Positions 1 to 8,900 of a DNA stretch of 18,658 bases are shown here, in pieces. This DNA comes from Bacteroidota bacterium (GTDB taxonomy: Bacteria > Bacteroidota > Ignavibacteria > Ignavibacteriales > Melioribacteraceae): NCBI GenBank assembly GCA_023453125.1, contig JAEXUB010000047.1:1-18658 (forward strand), given 5' to 3'. The notes under the pieces were generated by a model. It ran no database searches, had not been told where the DNA came from, and worked only from the letters and a program-made list of their open reading frames with translations. Both the position numbers and the translations under genes were made by a program. Each line of letters begins with the position of its first letter. Position 1 is the first letter of the stretch.

Positions 1-1
1 G

Positions 2-847
2 GTCCCGCAGAATTCCGTGCTGATTGCAGTCAAAGATACAACGGTAAACACAACTATCCTTAACTGGCGCGATAATAATAATTTTAAAGTGAAGGGACAG
101 ATTACGGGGAAAGTTTATTACCATAAGGGATTTGTAATTGACGGATTGAAACCTCGCGATATTTTTGTGTGGCTTCCCCCCGGTTATGAAAAAAATAAGG
201 ATATACGCTACCCGGTATTCTATATGCACGACGGGCAGAATCTGGTTGACCCGCGTACATCCAATACATTCATCGACTGGCAGGTTGACGAGACCGCCGA
301 CAGCCTGATAAGAAAAGGGGAGATTGTTCCATTTATAAGTGTAGGCATTAATAATACAAGCGACAGGTCGGCGGAATACAGCAGCACCCCCCTTGGCAAA
401 CTTTACGGCAAACTGGTAATAGAAAAAATTAAGCCCTTTGTGGATTCAAATTACAGAACCCTGCCGGGCGCGGAAAATACGGCAGTCGGAGGTTCTTCTA
501 TGGGGGGATTAATTTCGTTTATCTTCGCGTGGGAATATCCCGGTGTATTCTCTAAAGCCGCCTGCTTTTCTCCCGCATTTAAATATGAAAATTTCGATTA
601 TACAAAAACTGTATTGAATGACACTTCCCCGAAGAGGAAAATTTCTCTTTATATAGATAACGGGGGAATAGGCTTGGAAAGGATGCTCCAGCCGGGTGTG
701 GACTCGATGGTGAGAGTGCTGAAAGAAAAAGGATACTCGGAAGGTAATGAGTTTAATGTTTTTATCGATCCTGGAGCTGAGCATAATGAAGCAGCCTGGG
801 CTAAAAGAGCCTGGCGCCCGATGAAACAATTTTTCGGGAAGAAATAA
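2..847 (+). CDS. Putative esterase, alpha/beta-hydrolase fold (5' end outside window)
   Basis: Carboxylic-ester hydrolase of the putative esterase (Esterase D/Fes-like, PF00756) type. Counting from the GTG at 17, the nucleophile motif GSSMG is at about 159-163 (Ser161), the catalytic His is probably His256 in the EHNEAAW motif near the C-terminus, and the acidic residue may be the Asp in YIDNGG near 213. The oxyanion-side strand with VFYMHDGQN is also visible. The frame stays open leftward from the GTG to the window edge (reads V-P-Q-N-S before it), and the stretch ending in NWRD resembles the end of an N-terminal beta-sandwich (CBM20-like or E-set) that often precedes such esterases. I therefore think the real start is upstream and this is a 5' partial gene, not a 276-residue protein starting at 17. 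The substrate is unknown; related proteins act on feruloyl, siderophore or sugar esters. The family call is firm; the extra domain is inferred. Confidence 0.85.
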   Translation, partial: VPQNSVLIAVKDTTVNTTILNWRDNNNFKVKGQITGKVYYHKGFVIDGLKPRDIFVWLPPGYEKNKDIRYPVFYMHDGQNLVDPRTSNTFIDWQVDETADSLIRKGEIVPFISVGINNTSDRSAEYSSTPLGKLYGKLVIEKIKPFVDSNYRTLPGAENTAVGGSSMGGLISFIFAWEYPGVFSKAACFSPAFKYENFDYTKTVLNDTSPKRKISLYIDNGGIGLERMLQPGVDSMVRVLKEKGYSEGNEFNVFIDPGAEHNEAAWAKRAWRPMKQFFGKK

Positions 848-1048
848 ATCTATTTGATATTGAAGCAGCTAAAAGCAAAGAACCATTCCAGAATTAAGGG
901 AACCATTATTGCAGGAGGCTGTATAATACATAATATGGGTTTTTGGAAAAAAAGACCAGAAACAAGTGATTTTTTAAAGGAATGAAACGTTTTTAGAGCT
1001 TTTTTGAGGTGTTGAAATTACATCAGAATTTATGTAGCTTAAAAAAGA
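848..1048. other. AT-rich spacer
   Basis: About 200 bases with no convincing gene. A perfect TATAAT stands at 922-927 but has no recognisable -35 partner at normal spacing. The octamer gaaccatt occurs twice (near 880 and 899). No strong hairpin terminator was found after the esterase. It probably holds the promoter of the next small gene, but I cannot place it. Confidence 0.4.
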
Positions 1049-1402
1049 ATGAAACTTCTCAAAATAAATATAATCCTTATACTGGCGTTAATTTATCTTA
1101 CTCCCGATTTTGCGCGATTAATGAACAGTTCTCCTTTCAGGGGGTATTATGTATCCGCTCAGACAGGAGAAGTAAAGGAAAATTTAAGCCAGAAGGCCAA
1201 AAACACCAATTTTCAGAGAAGGCGTTTTCTTCCCCTTACAAAGGTAATTGAAGCGGGCAAATTATTTCCTGCACTTTTACCTAATCCAATCTATAATCAC
1301 CGCAATAATGATTTTGCCGGTTATCTTTATAATCCGGACGAATATGATTTACTTTCCACTAATTCCTTTTCTCAAAACAATAAAGCTCCTCCTACCGTTT
1401 AA
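1049..1402 (+). CDS. Hypothetical small exported protein
   Basis: 117 residues, family not recognised. The N-terminus has the layout of a signal peptide or membrane anchor: two Lys in the first five residues, then a hydrophobic run (IIILALIYL-like, about residues 7-17). The rest is polar and rich in Asn, Pro and Tyr, with no cysteines. The upstream sequence is A-rich (aaaaaag just before the ATG), which is weak as a ribosome site but common in this phylum. It stands alone between the esterase and the operon starting at 1528. It could be a real lineage-specific secreted protein or a chance open frame; overlapping frames at 1009 and 1248 lack the signal-like start, so this is the best reading of the stretch. 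Confidence 0.42.
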   Translation: MKLLKINIILILALIYLTPDFARLMNSSPFRGYYVSAQTGEVKENLSQKAKNTNFQRRRFLPLTKVIEAGKLFPALLPNPIYNHRNNDFAGYLYNPDEYDLLSTNSFSQNNKAPPTV

Positions 1403-1456
1403 TATTTATTCCACTATTCATATCCGGCGCATTTTGTCTATTTAAATTCTTTTAAT

Positions 1457-1476
1457 GGAAAGAGTATTTCCTTTCC
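1457..1476 (+). other. Small hairpin upstream of the three-gene operon
   Basis: A perfect 6-bp inverted repeat, ggaaag (1457-1462) and ctttcc (1471-1476), with an 8-base loop, lies about 50 bases before the operon's first start codon. It may be a leader hairpin or chance; there is no T-run after it, so it is not a terminator. Confidence 0.25.
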
Positions 1477-1517
1477 GGACTGATAATGCGGACAAATAAA
1501 TATTCATAATCTCTAAT

Positions 1518-1523
1518 GGAGGG
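1518..1523 (+). promoter_or_regulatory. Ribosome binding site that sets the start at 1528
   Basis: The sequence ggaggg sits 4 bases before the ATG at 1528. It overlaps the in-frame ATG at 1516, so the upstream ATG cannot use it. The downstream ATG is therefore preferred as the start of the dehydrogenase. Confidence 0.75.
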
Positions 1524-1527
1524 AAAT

Positions 1528-2640
1528 ATGAGCGACGTAAAACCGAAATTCGCCGTCCTTGGTGCAGGACACGGGGGAATGGCAATGGCAGGGCATTTAT
1601 CCCTGAAAGGATTCGATGTTAAATTATATAACCGTTCCGAAGAACGCCTTTGGGGAATTAAAACAATGGGGGGAATTACACTTGAAGGGGAACTGGAAGG
1701 CTTTGCCGAAATAAAAACGGCATCTACCAATATTGCCGATGTGATTAAAGATGTTGACATAATTATGGTGGTTGTACCGGCAACGGCGCACGAATTTATT
1801 GCAGCACAATGCGCTCCCCACCTTAAAGACGGGCAGATTGTAATCCTAAATCCGGGACGTACAATGGGAGCCCTTGAATTCAAGCAGGTAATTACACGCA
1901 ACAGCTGCAGTGCCGATGTGATAGTAGCAGAAGCACAGACTTTTATTTATGCATCACGAGTGGTCAATCCGGCGCAGTCGCACGTATTCAGGATTAAGAA
2001 TTCCATTCCGGTTGCATCGGTAAGGGCATATCTAATTCCTCACGTGCTCGAAAAACTTAGGATAGCCTATCCCCAGTTTGTTCCGGGGGATAATATATTC
2101 AAGACCAGCTTTGAGAATATTGGAGCGGTATTTCATCCCGCAATCTGCGTACTGAATGCGGGATGGATAGAAGACGATGCGGAATTCCAGTTTTACCACG
2201 AAGGGGTAACCGAATCGGTTGCTCGCGTTCTGGAAAAAGTTGACGATGAAAGAGTTAAAGTGGCCGCGGCATTGGGCATTAGGGCAATAAGCGCCCGCGA
2301 GTGGCTCTTTCTTGCATACGGCGCTTACGGCAATAATTTACGAGAGGCTATGAGAGCCAATCCGGGCTACCGGGGCATTATGGCTCCCAACAGGCTTTCA
2401 ATACGCTATCTTAGCGAGGATGTGCCCTGCAGCCTTGTGCCTATGGCTTCCATTGGAGAAAAATTCGGAGTTGAAACCCCCGCAATAAATTCAATAATTG
2501 AGATGGCTTCGGTAATTAATAATACAGATTACCGCGCAATCGGCAGAACAGTAGAAAGGCTCGGTATTGAAAATATGTCATTAAGGGATTTGCGTCTTCT
2601 TGCCATTGGAGAAAAAACAGAAAAAGATCGGAGTATATAA
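1528..2640 (+). CDS. Octopine/nopaline dehydrogenase family NAD(P) oxidoreductase
   Basis: 370 residues from the ATG at 1528, which has a good Shine-Dalgarno site. The N-terminal half is a Rossmann fold with the dinucleotide motif G12-A-G-H-G-G17 directly after the first strand, and a second strand IIMVVVPA near residue 78. The C-terminal half has the signature of the NAD/NADP octopine/nopaline dehydrogenase domain (PF02317): FHPAICVLNAG with His203 as the likely catalytic His, then a Phe-Tyr-x-Glu-Gly segment and a helix with DDERVKVAAALG. Family members join an amino acid to a 2-oxo acid by reductive amination to make opines, or do the reverse. The true substrate is not readable. It is first in a tight operon: its stop codon directly abuts the next ATG. 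An opine-like intermediate passed to the AsnB-like partner downstream is possible but inferred. No B12 riboswitch was recognised in front of it. Confidence 0.85.
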   Translation: MSDVKPKFAVLGAGHGGMAMAGHLSLKGFDVKLYNRSEERLWGIKTMGGITLEGELEGFAEIKTASTNIADVIKDVDIIMVVVPATAHEFIAAQCAPHLKDGQIVILNPGRTMGALEFKQVITRNSCSADVIVAEAQTFIYASRVVNPAQSHVFRIKNSIPVASVRAYLIPHVLEKLRIAYPQFVPGDNIFKTSFENIGAVFHPAICVLNAGWIEDDAEFQFYHEGVTESVARVLEKVDDERVKVAAALGIRAISAREWLFLAYGAYGNNLREAMRANPGYRGIMAPNRLSIRYLSEDVPCSLVPMASIGEKFGVETPAINSIIEMASVINNTDYRAIGRTVERLGIENMSLRDLRLLAIGEKTEKDRSI

Positions 2641-4281
2641 ATGAATAATAAAGTAATTCTCGGAGCATCGGTAGGCAATTGCGTTCACGTTGCCGGGCTC
2701 TACCATTTTCTTAAACTTACCGAAACAGAGGGATATAAAACGGTATTTCTCGGTCCGGCCGTTCCGGTTGAAAGATTATTCGGCGAAATTGAAATACATA
2801 AACCCTCTATTGTAGCGCTAAGCTACAGGCTTACTCCTCAAAACGCACGCAATATCTTTAAGGAAATTCAGCAGAAGATAAATGATAAAAACATAAAAGG
2901 AATAAGATTTATATTCGGCGGTACAAAGCCCGCCGCGGAGGCCGCACGCGAATTCCAATTCTTCGATAAGGCTTTTACCGGAGAAGAATCGGAAATGGAG
3001 ATTAAGGAATATCTAAGGGGAAAAGGAAGTGCTACCGGTAAAACCGTTTACAGCAATACTCTTGTTGAGAGGATAAATGAGAAACACCCCTATCCCTTAT
3101 TGAGGCATCATTTCGGAAGGCCTTCGGTTGAAGAGACAATTGAAGGAGTAAGAAAGATTGCCGAAGCGGGAGTACTCGATATCATTTCACTCGGCACAGA
3201 CCAGAATGCGCAGGAGCATTTTTTCCATCCTGAAGAGATGATTAAAGCGCTCGACGGCGCCGGCGGAGTTCCCGTAAGAAAAAAAGAGGACCTTTCCGCA
3301 ATCTATAATGCATCCCGATGCGGAAATTTTCCCCTTATGCGCTGCTATAGCGGCACAAGGGAACTGATTAAATGGGCAGAGATGAGTGTTGAGACTATCA
3401 ATAATGCCTGGGTGGCTGTTCCTCTTACCTGGTACAGCGTTATGGACGGCAGGTCGGAAAGGTCGTTAAAGGATACCGTTGCCGAAAGCCGGAAAATTAT
3501 GAAATGGTATGCCGAAAGAAATATTCCGGTTGAAGTTAATGAGAGTCATCAGTGGAGCCTTAGGGACGCGCACGATTCCCTCGCGGTTACAATGTCTTTT
3601 CTTGCGGCTTACAATGCAAAAAAAATGGGGGTAAAACATTATGTGTCGCAGTATATGTTCAATACTCCCCCCGGCACTTCCCCGCAAATGGATATTGCAA
3701 AGATGCTTGCCAAACAGGAGCTTATTAAATCAATTCACGATGAGAATTTTGTATCGTTCAATGAAGTGAGAGGAGGAATTGCGCATTTTTCATCTGACCC
3801 GCTTAAGGCAAAGGGACAATTGGCGGCCTCGGCAGTTGTATCGATGGCGTTAAAGCCTCATATCCTCCACGTGGTCGGATTCAGCGAAGGGGACCACGCC
3901 ATTTATCCCGAAGAATTGATTGAAAGCTGTAAAATAATTCACGGCGTTATGCATAACTGTCTTTACGGACTGCCCGATTTAACACTCGACGAAAATGTGC
4001 AAAGAAGAAAGAATGAGCTTATGAATGAAGCAAAGGATCTGATGAACATAATAATAGAATCGGCTCCTAAAGGAACCGAAGATCCGCTGACAGATCCGGG
4101 AGTAATTGCCGATGCAATTAAAAACGGAATTCTTGATACTCCCCATTTCAGGGGAAATAAACATTTGTACGGCAGAATTACAACCCGCCTTATTGATGGC
4201 GCCTGGTATGCCGTTAATCCCGATACGGGAGAAAAGATTACTGAAAAGGAAAGATATTCAAAATTGAAAAAAGGAGTTTGA
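2641..4281 (+). CDS. Fusion of a B12-binding-like domain and a glutamate-mutase-E-like barrel
   Basis: 546 residues. Residues 1-125 look like a cobalamin-binding Rossmann domain: His16-x-x-Gly19 after the first strand (lower axial ligand motif), Ser61 in ALSYRLTP where B12 proteins have the SxL element, and Gly93-Gly94 after the fourth strand. The usual Asp two residues before the His is Cys14, and the loop seems one residue longer than in GlmS or MetH. Residues from about 150 to 470 read as a barrel; the run of segments (a VPLTWYS strand, NESHQWS, VKHYVSQYMF, FNEVRGGIAHF, and the small-residue helix before HVVGFSEGDHA) resembles the order in methylaspartate/glutamate mutase E subunit. In glutamate mutase these are two proteins (GlmS and GlmE); here they are one chain. 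It likely performs radical carbon-skeleton rearrangement of an amino acid, if it binds adenosylcobalamin. The barrel assignment is by eye and is remote. Start supported by ggag 7 bases upstream; it follows the dehydrogenase with no gap. Confidence 0.65.
   Translation: MNNKVILGASVGNCVHVAGLYHFLKLTETEGYKTVFLGPAVPVERLFGEIEIHKPSIVALSYRLTPQNARNIFKEIQQKINDKNIKGIRFIFGGTKPAAEAAREFQFFDKAFTGEESEMEIKEYLRGKGSATGKTVYSNTLVERINEKHPYPLLRHHFGRPSVEETIEGVRKIAEAGVLDIISLGTDQNAQEHFFHPEEMIKALDGAGGVPVRKKEDLSAIYNASRCGNFPLMRCYSGTRELIKWAEMSVETINNAWVAVPLTWYSVMDGRSERSLKDTVAESRKIMKWYAERNIPVEVNESHQWSLRDAHDSLAVTMSFLAAYNAKKMGVKHYVSQYMFNTPPGTSPQMDIAKMLAKQELIKSIHDENFVSFNEVRGGIAHFSSDPLKAKGQLAASAVVSMALKPHILHVVGFSEGDHAIYPEELIESCKIIHGVMHNCLYGLPDLTLDENVQRRKNELMNEAKDLMNIIIESAPKGTEDPLTDPGVIADAIKNGILDTPHFRGNKHLYGRITTRLIDGAWYAVNPDTGEKITEKERYSKLKKGV
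4271..4276 (+). promoter_or_regulatory. Ribosome binding site inside the end of the B12-protein gene
   Basis: The sequence aaggag lies 6 bases before the ATG at 4283 and inside the last codons of the upstream gene, whose stop ends at 4281. This points to coupled translation of the two proteins and fixes the start that gives Lys at residue 2. Confidence 0.75.
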
Positions 4282-4282
4282 T

Positions 4283-5629
4283 ATGAAAGGAATAATAGGA
4301 ATAGAAGGAAAAGAGAATGCCCGTTTTGCGGATGGAATGCTTTCAAAGATTCAGCACAGGGGAAAATACGGCAAGATTGTTAAAATGACCGATGATTTTA
4401 TTTTAGGCGCCGCTTCGAATGAGAAAGGTCTTATTATAAAGGAAGAGAAGGGTTCTCTTATCTATTCAACTTCGGGTAGGGAAGATACTATCCGTATAAC
4501 TGCCGATGGAAAGAAAATAACCGTTAAAAGAGATAAATTCGGGGTTGAGCCCCTCTATTATACATATCTTGACGGAGGCCGCCTCGCAATTGCATCCGAA
4601 ATTAAGTCCCTAACTCAATTTAATTCGGATATCAAAGAGCTCCTTCCGGGACACGTGCTTGAAGAGGGTGTTCAGAAGAAATATTATGAACTTGAGAAAA
4701 GTCCGGTTCTCAAATGGACACAGCGTGAGATTTCGCGCCTTCTAAAGGATACTCTGGTCAACGCAGTATCCGGCAGAATAAAAAGAGGGAAAATGGGAGC
4801 CTGGCTTTCGGGAGGGCTCGATTCGAGCGTGATATCTGCGCTCCTTAGAAAAAACGTGGACGAACTTCATACATTTTCGGTTGGCTTTTTGAATGCCCCC
4901 GACCTGAGATACGCCCGCATTGTTGCCGAGCATATAAGAAGTCATCATCACGAAAGGATTATATCGTTTGAAAATCTTATGGAGGCTCTTCCGAAAGTAA
5001 TTTATCATCTTGAGTCTTTTGATCCTCTTCTGGTCAGATCCAGCATTATGAATTATTTCGTTTCGGAACTTGCAATTGAATATGTTGATGAAGTATTCAG
5101 CGGGGAAGGGGGAGATGAACTCTTTGCCGGATATCTCTACATAAAGGAAATGCCCCTGGAACTGGTGGAAGATGAACTGATAGATATTACAAAGAGGCTG
5201 CACAATACAGCGCTTCAGAGAGTAGACCGCTGTTCGAGCGCATTCGGATTAACGGCGCACGTTCCTTTTCTGGATGAAAAGGTTGTTGACCTCGCGGTAA
5301 AAATTCCGGTTGATTATAAGATTTATGACAAAATGGAAAAATGGATTCTGCGTCTTGCTCTTGTTGACGATCTTCCCAACGACGTGCTGATGAGGACAAA
5401 ATCAAAATTCTGGGAAGGCTCCGGCATTGGGGAGCATTTCTTCAGCTATGCAGAGGGACTGATATCCGATTCCGAATTTGAAGCCGAAAGAGAAATAAAA
5501 TGCGGTTGGAAACTGAGCAGCAAGGAGGAACTTATGTATTACCGTGTATTCAGGGAACACTTCGGCGAACTGGAAAATATGAACTGGATGGGAAGGTCAA
5601 AAAGCGTGGCTGAAATGGCGGAAGAATAG
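4283..5629 (+). CDS. AsnB-like amide synthetase without glutaminase nucleophile
   Basis: 448 residues, related to glutamine-hydrolysing asparagine synthetase of the E. coli AsnB type (554 residues). The C-terminal synthetase half is well kept: PP-loop SGGLDSS at 176-182, SGEGGDELFAGY from 273, AHVPFLDEKVVDLA, KMEKWILR, and RTKSKFWEGSGIG from 371. It should adenylate a carboxylate and form an amide with loss of AMP and PPi. The N-terminal half is short and decayed: residue 2 is Lys where the family needs Cys2, QHRG and RDKFGVEPLYY are still visible, but the segments equivalent to RLSIVD and NGEIYN that bind glutamine are not. So it cannot release ammonia from glutamine; it may use free ammonia or an amine, or cyclise its substrate as beta-lactam and carbapenam synthetases (also Cys-less AsnB relatives) do. 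Third gene of the operon with the dehydrogenase and B12 protein; a terminator follows. Confidence 0.88.
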   Translation: MKGIIGIEGKENARFADGMLSKIQHRGKYGKIVKMTDDFILGAASNEKGLIIKEEKGSLIYSTSGREDTIRITADGKKITVKRDKFGVEPLYYTYLDGGRLAIASEIKSLTQFNSDIKELLPGHVLEEGVQKKYYELEKSPVLKWTQREISRLLKDTLVNAVSGRIKRGKMGAWLSGGLDSSVISALLRKNVDELHTFSVGFLNAPDLRYARIVAEHIRSHHHERIISFENLMEALPKVIYHLESFDPLLVRSSIMNYFVSELAIEYVDEVFSGEGGDELFAGYLYIKEMPLELVEDELIDITKRLHNTALQRVDRCSSAFGLTAHVPFLDEKVVDLAVKIPVDYKIYDKMEKWILRLALVDDLPNDVLMRTKSKFWEGSGIGEHFFSYAEGLISDSEFEAEREIKCGWKLSSKEELMYYRVFREHFGELENMNWMGRSKSVAEMAEE

Positions 5630-5659
5630 AATTACTGTTTACTTTGTTTCTCCTATTGA

Positions 5660-5686
5660 GGGCCCGCTTTGCGGGCCTATGCTTTT
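5660..5686 (+). terminator. Intrinsic terminator-like hairpin
   Basis: A perfect GC-rich 7-bp stem, ggcccgc (5661-5667) with gcgggcc (5671-5677) and a ttt loop, stands 31 bases after the AsnB-like stop. The T-tract after it (tatgctttta) is imperfect. It probably ends the three-gene operon and separates it from the kinase gene. Confidence 0.65.
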
Positions 5687-5910
5687 ATCGGGCAAATCCT
5701 ACATTTAGTCTTATTCTGGATTTATTTTTAGTTCGGAAAGAATAAAAATTAATTTCCTATTTATTTTAAAATATTGAATTCTTATCTTAATATAAAATTT
5801 CCTCCTGTTCAGCGGTCTGGGTGGCAGGTTAAAGAAAAGCAGTTTAAAATCGATAATGGAGTAGCGGTTTATTTAGAATATCTTGTTTAAATAAATGATG
5901 CGGAGGCGCA
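5687..5910. other. AT-rich leader of the first kinase gene
   Basis: About 220 bases without a gene, strongly A/T-rich from 5700 to 5800, then more mixed up to the kinase start. It presumably carries the kinase promoter, but no hexamer pair with convincing spacing was found, and no known riboswitch was recognised. Confidence 0.35.
5902..5906 (+). promoter_or_regulatory. Ribosome binding site supporting a TTG start
   Basis: The sequence ggagg lies 4 bases before the TTG at 5911. The first in-frame residues after this TTG are basic and lead into the first membrane helix, as expected for an N-terminus, so TTG is preferred over later in-frame ATGs, which would cut off the periplasmic sensor. Confidence 0.7.
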
Positions 5911-8900
5911 TTGAAAGTTGGAAAGGTTTTCTCAAAACTGTTTGAAAGGCTTTCAGAAGGAAACGACGCAAAGGTAGTTAAAAAGACTTTTGTACGTCTC
6001 GCATCAGCATGGACTATACTTCTCGTTTTGATTTTTATTTCTCTCTTTTTTCTTGACCTAAGGCAGGTTGAAGACCTTGCCCGCGTAGAGTGCTTTTCCA
6101 GTTTTCAGAAAGATGTGCAGTACAGGGCGTGGGCAACTTCTCACGGAGGAGTCTACGTACCGGTTACCCCTAAGACGCAGCCTAACGAATATCTTGTGGG
6201 GATTCCTGAGAGAGAAGTTGTTACCCCGTCTGGCAGAGTACTTACCTTAATGAATCCGGCATTTATGAGCCGGCAGGTATTTGAACTTGACCCGGCTAAA
6301 TATAATTCCAGAAACCATATCACCAGCCTTAATCCAATCCGTCCGAAAAACGCTCCCACCGAATGGGAAAAAAATGCATTGACCAAATTTGAAAAGGGGC
6401 TTAAAGAAGTATTTGAAATAACCGACGCCGGGGATAAAAGGGTTGTAAGATATATGGCCCCATTTAAAGTCGAAAAAGGATGCCTTAAATGCCACGCAGC
6501 TCAGGGATATAAACTGGGGGATATAAGAGGGGGCATAAGCGTTGAGATTGACTGGGAACCATTTGACAGAGTTTTTTACTCTACAATTTTTAATCATTCC
6601 ATAGTTGTCTCCTTTATATGGCTGATAGGCATAATCGGATTTGTTTTTTCCTACTACAGGTTAAAAGAATCGGTTGTGCAGAATATGGCCCTTCTTAATG
6701 CAAATCCCGATATGATGTTTATTCTCTCGGAAAATGGCACAATTCTAAGCACTAAAGCAGAATCAAGGGAGCCGTTAAAGGATAACTACGAACAGCTTAA
6801 AGGAAAGAATATAAATGAGCTGGTACCACCGGATATTTATGAAAAAATAATTTCCGGTATTAAAAATGTTAAAGAGACAGGAAAGGTGAGTGTAGTTGTC
6901 TTTGAATTGGAAAGAAATAATGAAGTCAAAAAATATGAAGACAGGATAGTGCCTTACGGCAAAGATAAATTTCTTCTTATTGCAAGGGATATTACCATTT
7001 TAAGCAGAACCGAAGCCGCTTTGAGAGACAGCGAAGAAAAGTTTAGAACTGTGGCCCTCAATATGCAGGAGGCATTTCTTCTTTATGACAGGGAAGGAAA
7101 GCTGATAATGTGCAATTTAAGCGCAGAAAATATACTCGGCATAAAAGAATCGGAAATGCTGGGCAGGACTCCTTATGACGCTAAGATAAAATTTTTTAAC
7201 GAAGAGGGAATTGAGTTCCCAATTGAAAACAGGCCTTCTGTTGTTTCTCTGAAAAAAGGAATTATTCAACAGAATGTGATTATGGGAATTCAAAAGCAGG
7301 TTGAAGGAACTATCTGGTTATCGGTAAACTCCGTGCCGATATATCATTCCGGGAAAATTGAGGGAGTTCTTGTAACTGCCGTTGATATAACCGAGAGAAA
7401 AAAGAATGAGGAAATTAGAAGGCACTCAAATGATCTTATGCGTTATATTATTGAGCATAACAGAAGCGCCGTAGCTGTACATGACAGGGACCTGAAATAC
7501 ATTTTTGTAAGCAACAGCTATAAAGAGCAGTACAATGTAAAAGAGGAGAATATAATAGGAAGGCATCATTATGATGTATTCCCTGACCTTCCCAAGAAAT
7601 GGAGAGATGTACATCAGAAAGCACTAAAGGGAGAAGTTTCAAGTGCCGAGGATGACCCTTACTATAAAGAGGATGGGACGGTAGAATGGACAAGATGGGA
7701 ATGCCGCCCCTGGTACGAAGTTGACGGCTCCATAGGAGGAATTGTTGTTTATACCGAAGTTACAACCGCCCGGAAGGAAATTGAAAACCGGCTCCGCGAG
7801 AGCGAGGAATTATTCCGTTCCGTGGTGCAGAACAGCGTTGAGGTTACTGTGCTTTCAAGGGCAGACGGCCTGGTTTATTATGTAAGTCCCCAATGCAGGG
7901 AAATTATCGGGCACGACGAGGAGAAATTTATCGGGGGGAGATTCCCCGATATAATTCATCCTGACGATCTTGAAAGATGCCGCGCAGAATGGAGCGACGT
8001 TTATGCGCACGATAAAGATGTAACCGAGTTTGAGTACAGAATTATTGACAAAGAGGGAAAAACCAGATGGATCTCACACTCTGCAAAAAGGCTTAAAATA
8101 CAGGATAACCTTACAGTTGTGCAGAACACAATCAGAAACATAACTGAACGGAAGAACGCCGAAGAAGAGTTAAGGAAACACAGGGATCATCTTGAAGAGC
8201 TAGTTGAATCGAGGACCGAAGAACTTGATGCCCTTAACAGGGAACTTGTCAATCAGATTATGCAAAAACAGGAAGCCGAACTTCTTCTAAAGGCCTCCCT
8301 CGAGAAGGAAAAAGAGCTTAATAAACTTAAAAGCAGATTCATTTCAACGGCCTCTCACGAGTTTAAAACGCCTTTGACAACCGTTCTATCTTCGGTAGAG
8401 CTTATGCAAAGATACGGCAAAAACTGGGATGAAGAAAAAATAAGAGTGCATCTGGAGAGGATTAAACACTCTGTTGAAAACCTGACGGGACTTATAAATG
8501 ACGTTCTTTTCGTAAGCCGTGCAGATTCAGGCAGGCTTGAATTTAACCCCTCTAAAACTGATCTTTATTCAATCTGCCAGCAGGTTATAGAAGAAGGAAG
8601 GATTCTGGGGGGTGAAAATCATAATATCGTTTTCAATTACGGTGCGGAGAGTAAGCATTATAATCTTGATAGAAAGCATATTTACACCATTCTTCAGAAT
8701 CTTGTTTCGAATGCAGTCAAATATTCTCCAAACGGAGGAATGATAGAATTGAATGTAGGCAGAAATGATGACAAGTTAATTCTATCTGTAAAGGATGAAG
8801 GCATAGGAATACCGGATAATGAACTTTCCAATTTATTTCAGCCATTCCACAGATGCGAGAACGTAGGAACAATAGGGGGTACGGGACTTGGTCTTACGAT

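Noticed and set aside
922..927. Perfect TATAAT hexamer
   Set aside because: No -35 hexamer at 16-18 bases and no phylum-type TAnnTTTG with TTG; one hexamer in AT-rich DNA is expected by chance.
935..985. A 16-codon frame starting ATGGGT after a perfect TATAAT and a distant ggagg
   Set aside because: The ggagg is 17 bases from the ATG, too far for a ribosome site, and the peptide is too short to judge.
1403..1527. B12 riboswitch before the operon with the B12-type protein
   Set aside because: The spacer is only 125 bases and shows no B12-box-like sequence; just one short hairpin is present.
1452..1901. 149-codon minus-strand frame opposite the dehydrogenase
   Set aside because: It is antisense to a clear PF02317-type gene, has no ribosome site and no recognisable protein pattern.
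3963..4346. 127-codon minus-strand frame across the junction of the B12 and AsnB-like genes
   Set aside because: Antisense to two well-supported genes; its hydrophobic look comes from the complement of Lys/Glu-rich codons.
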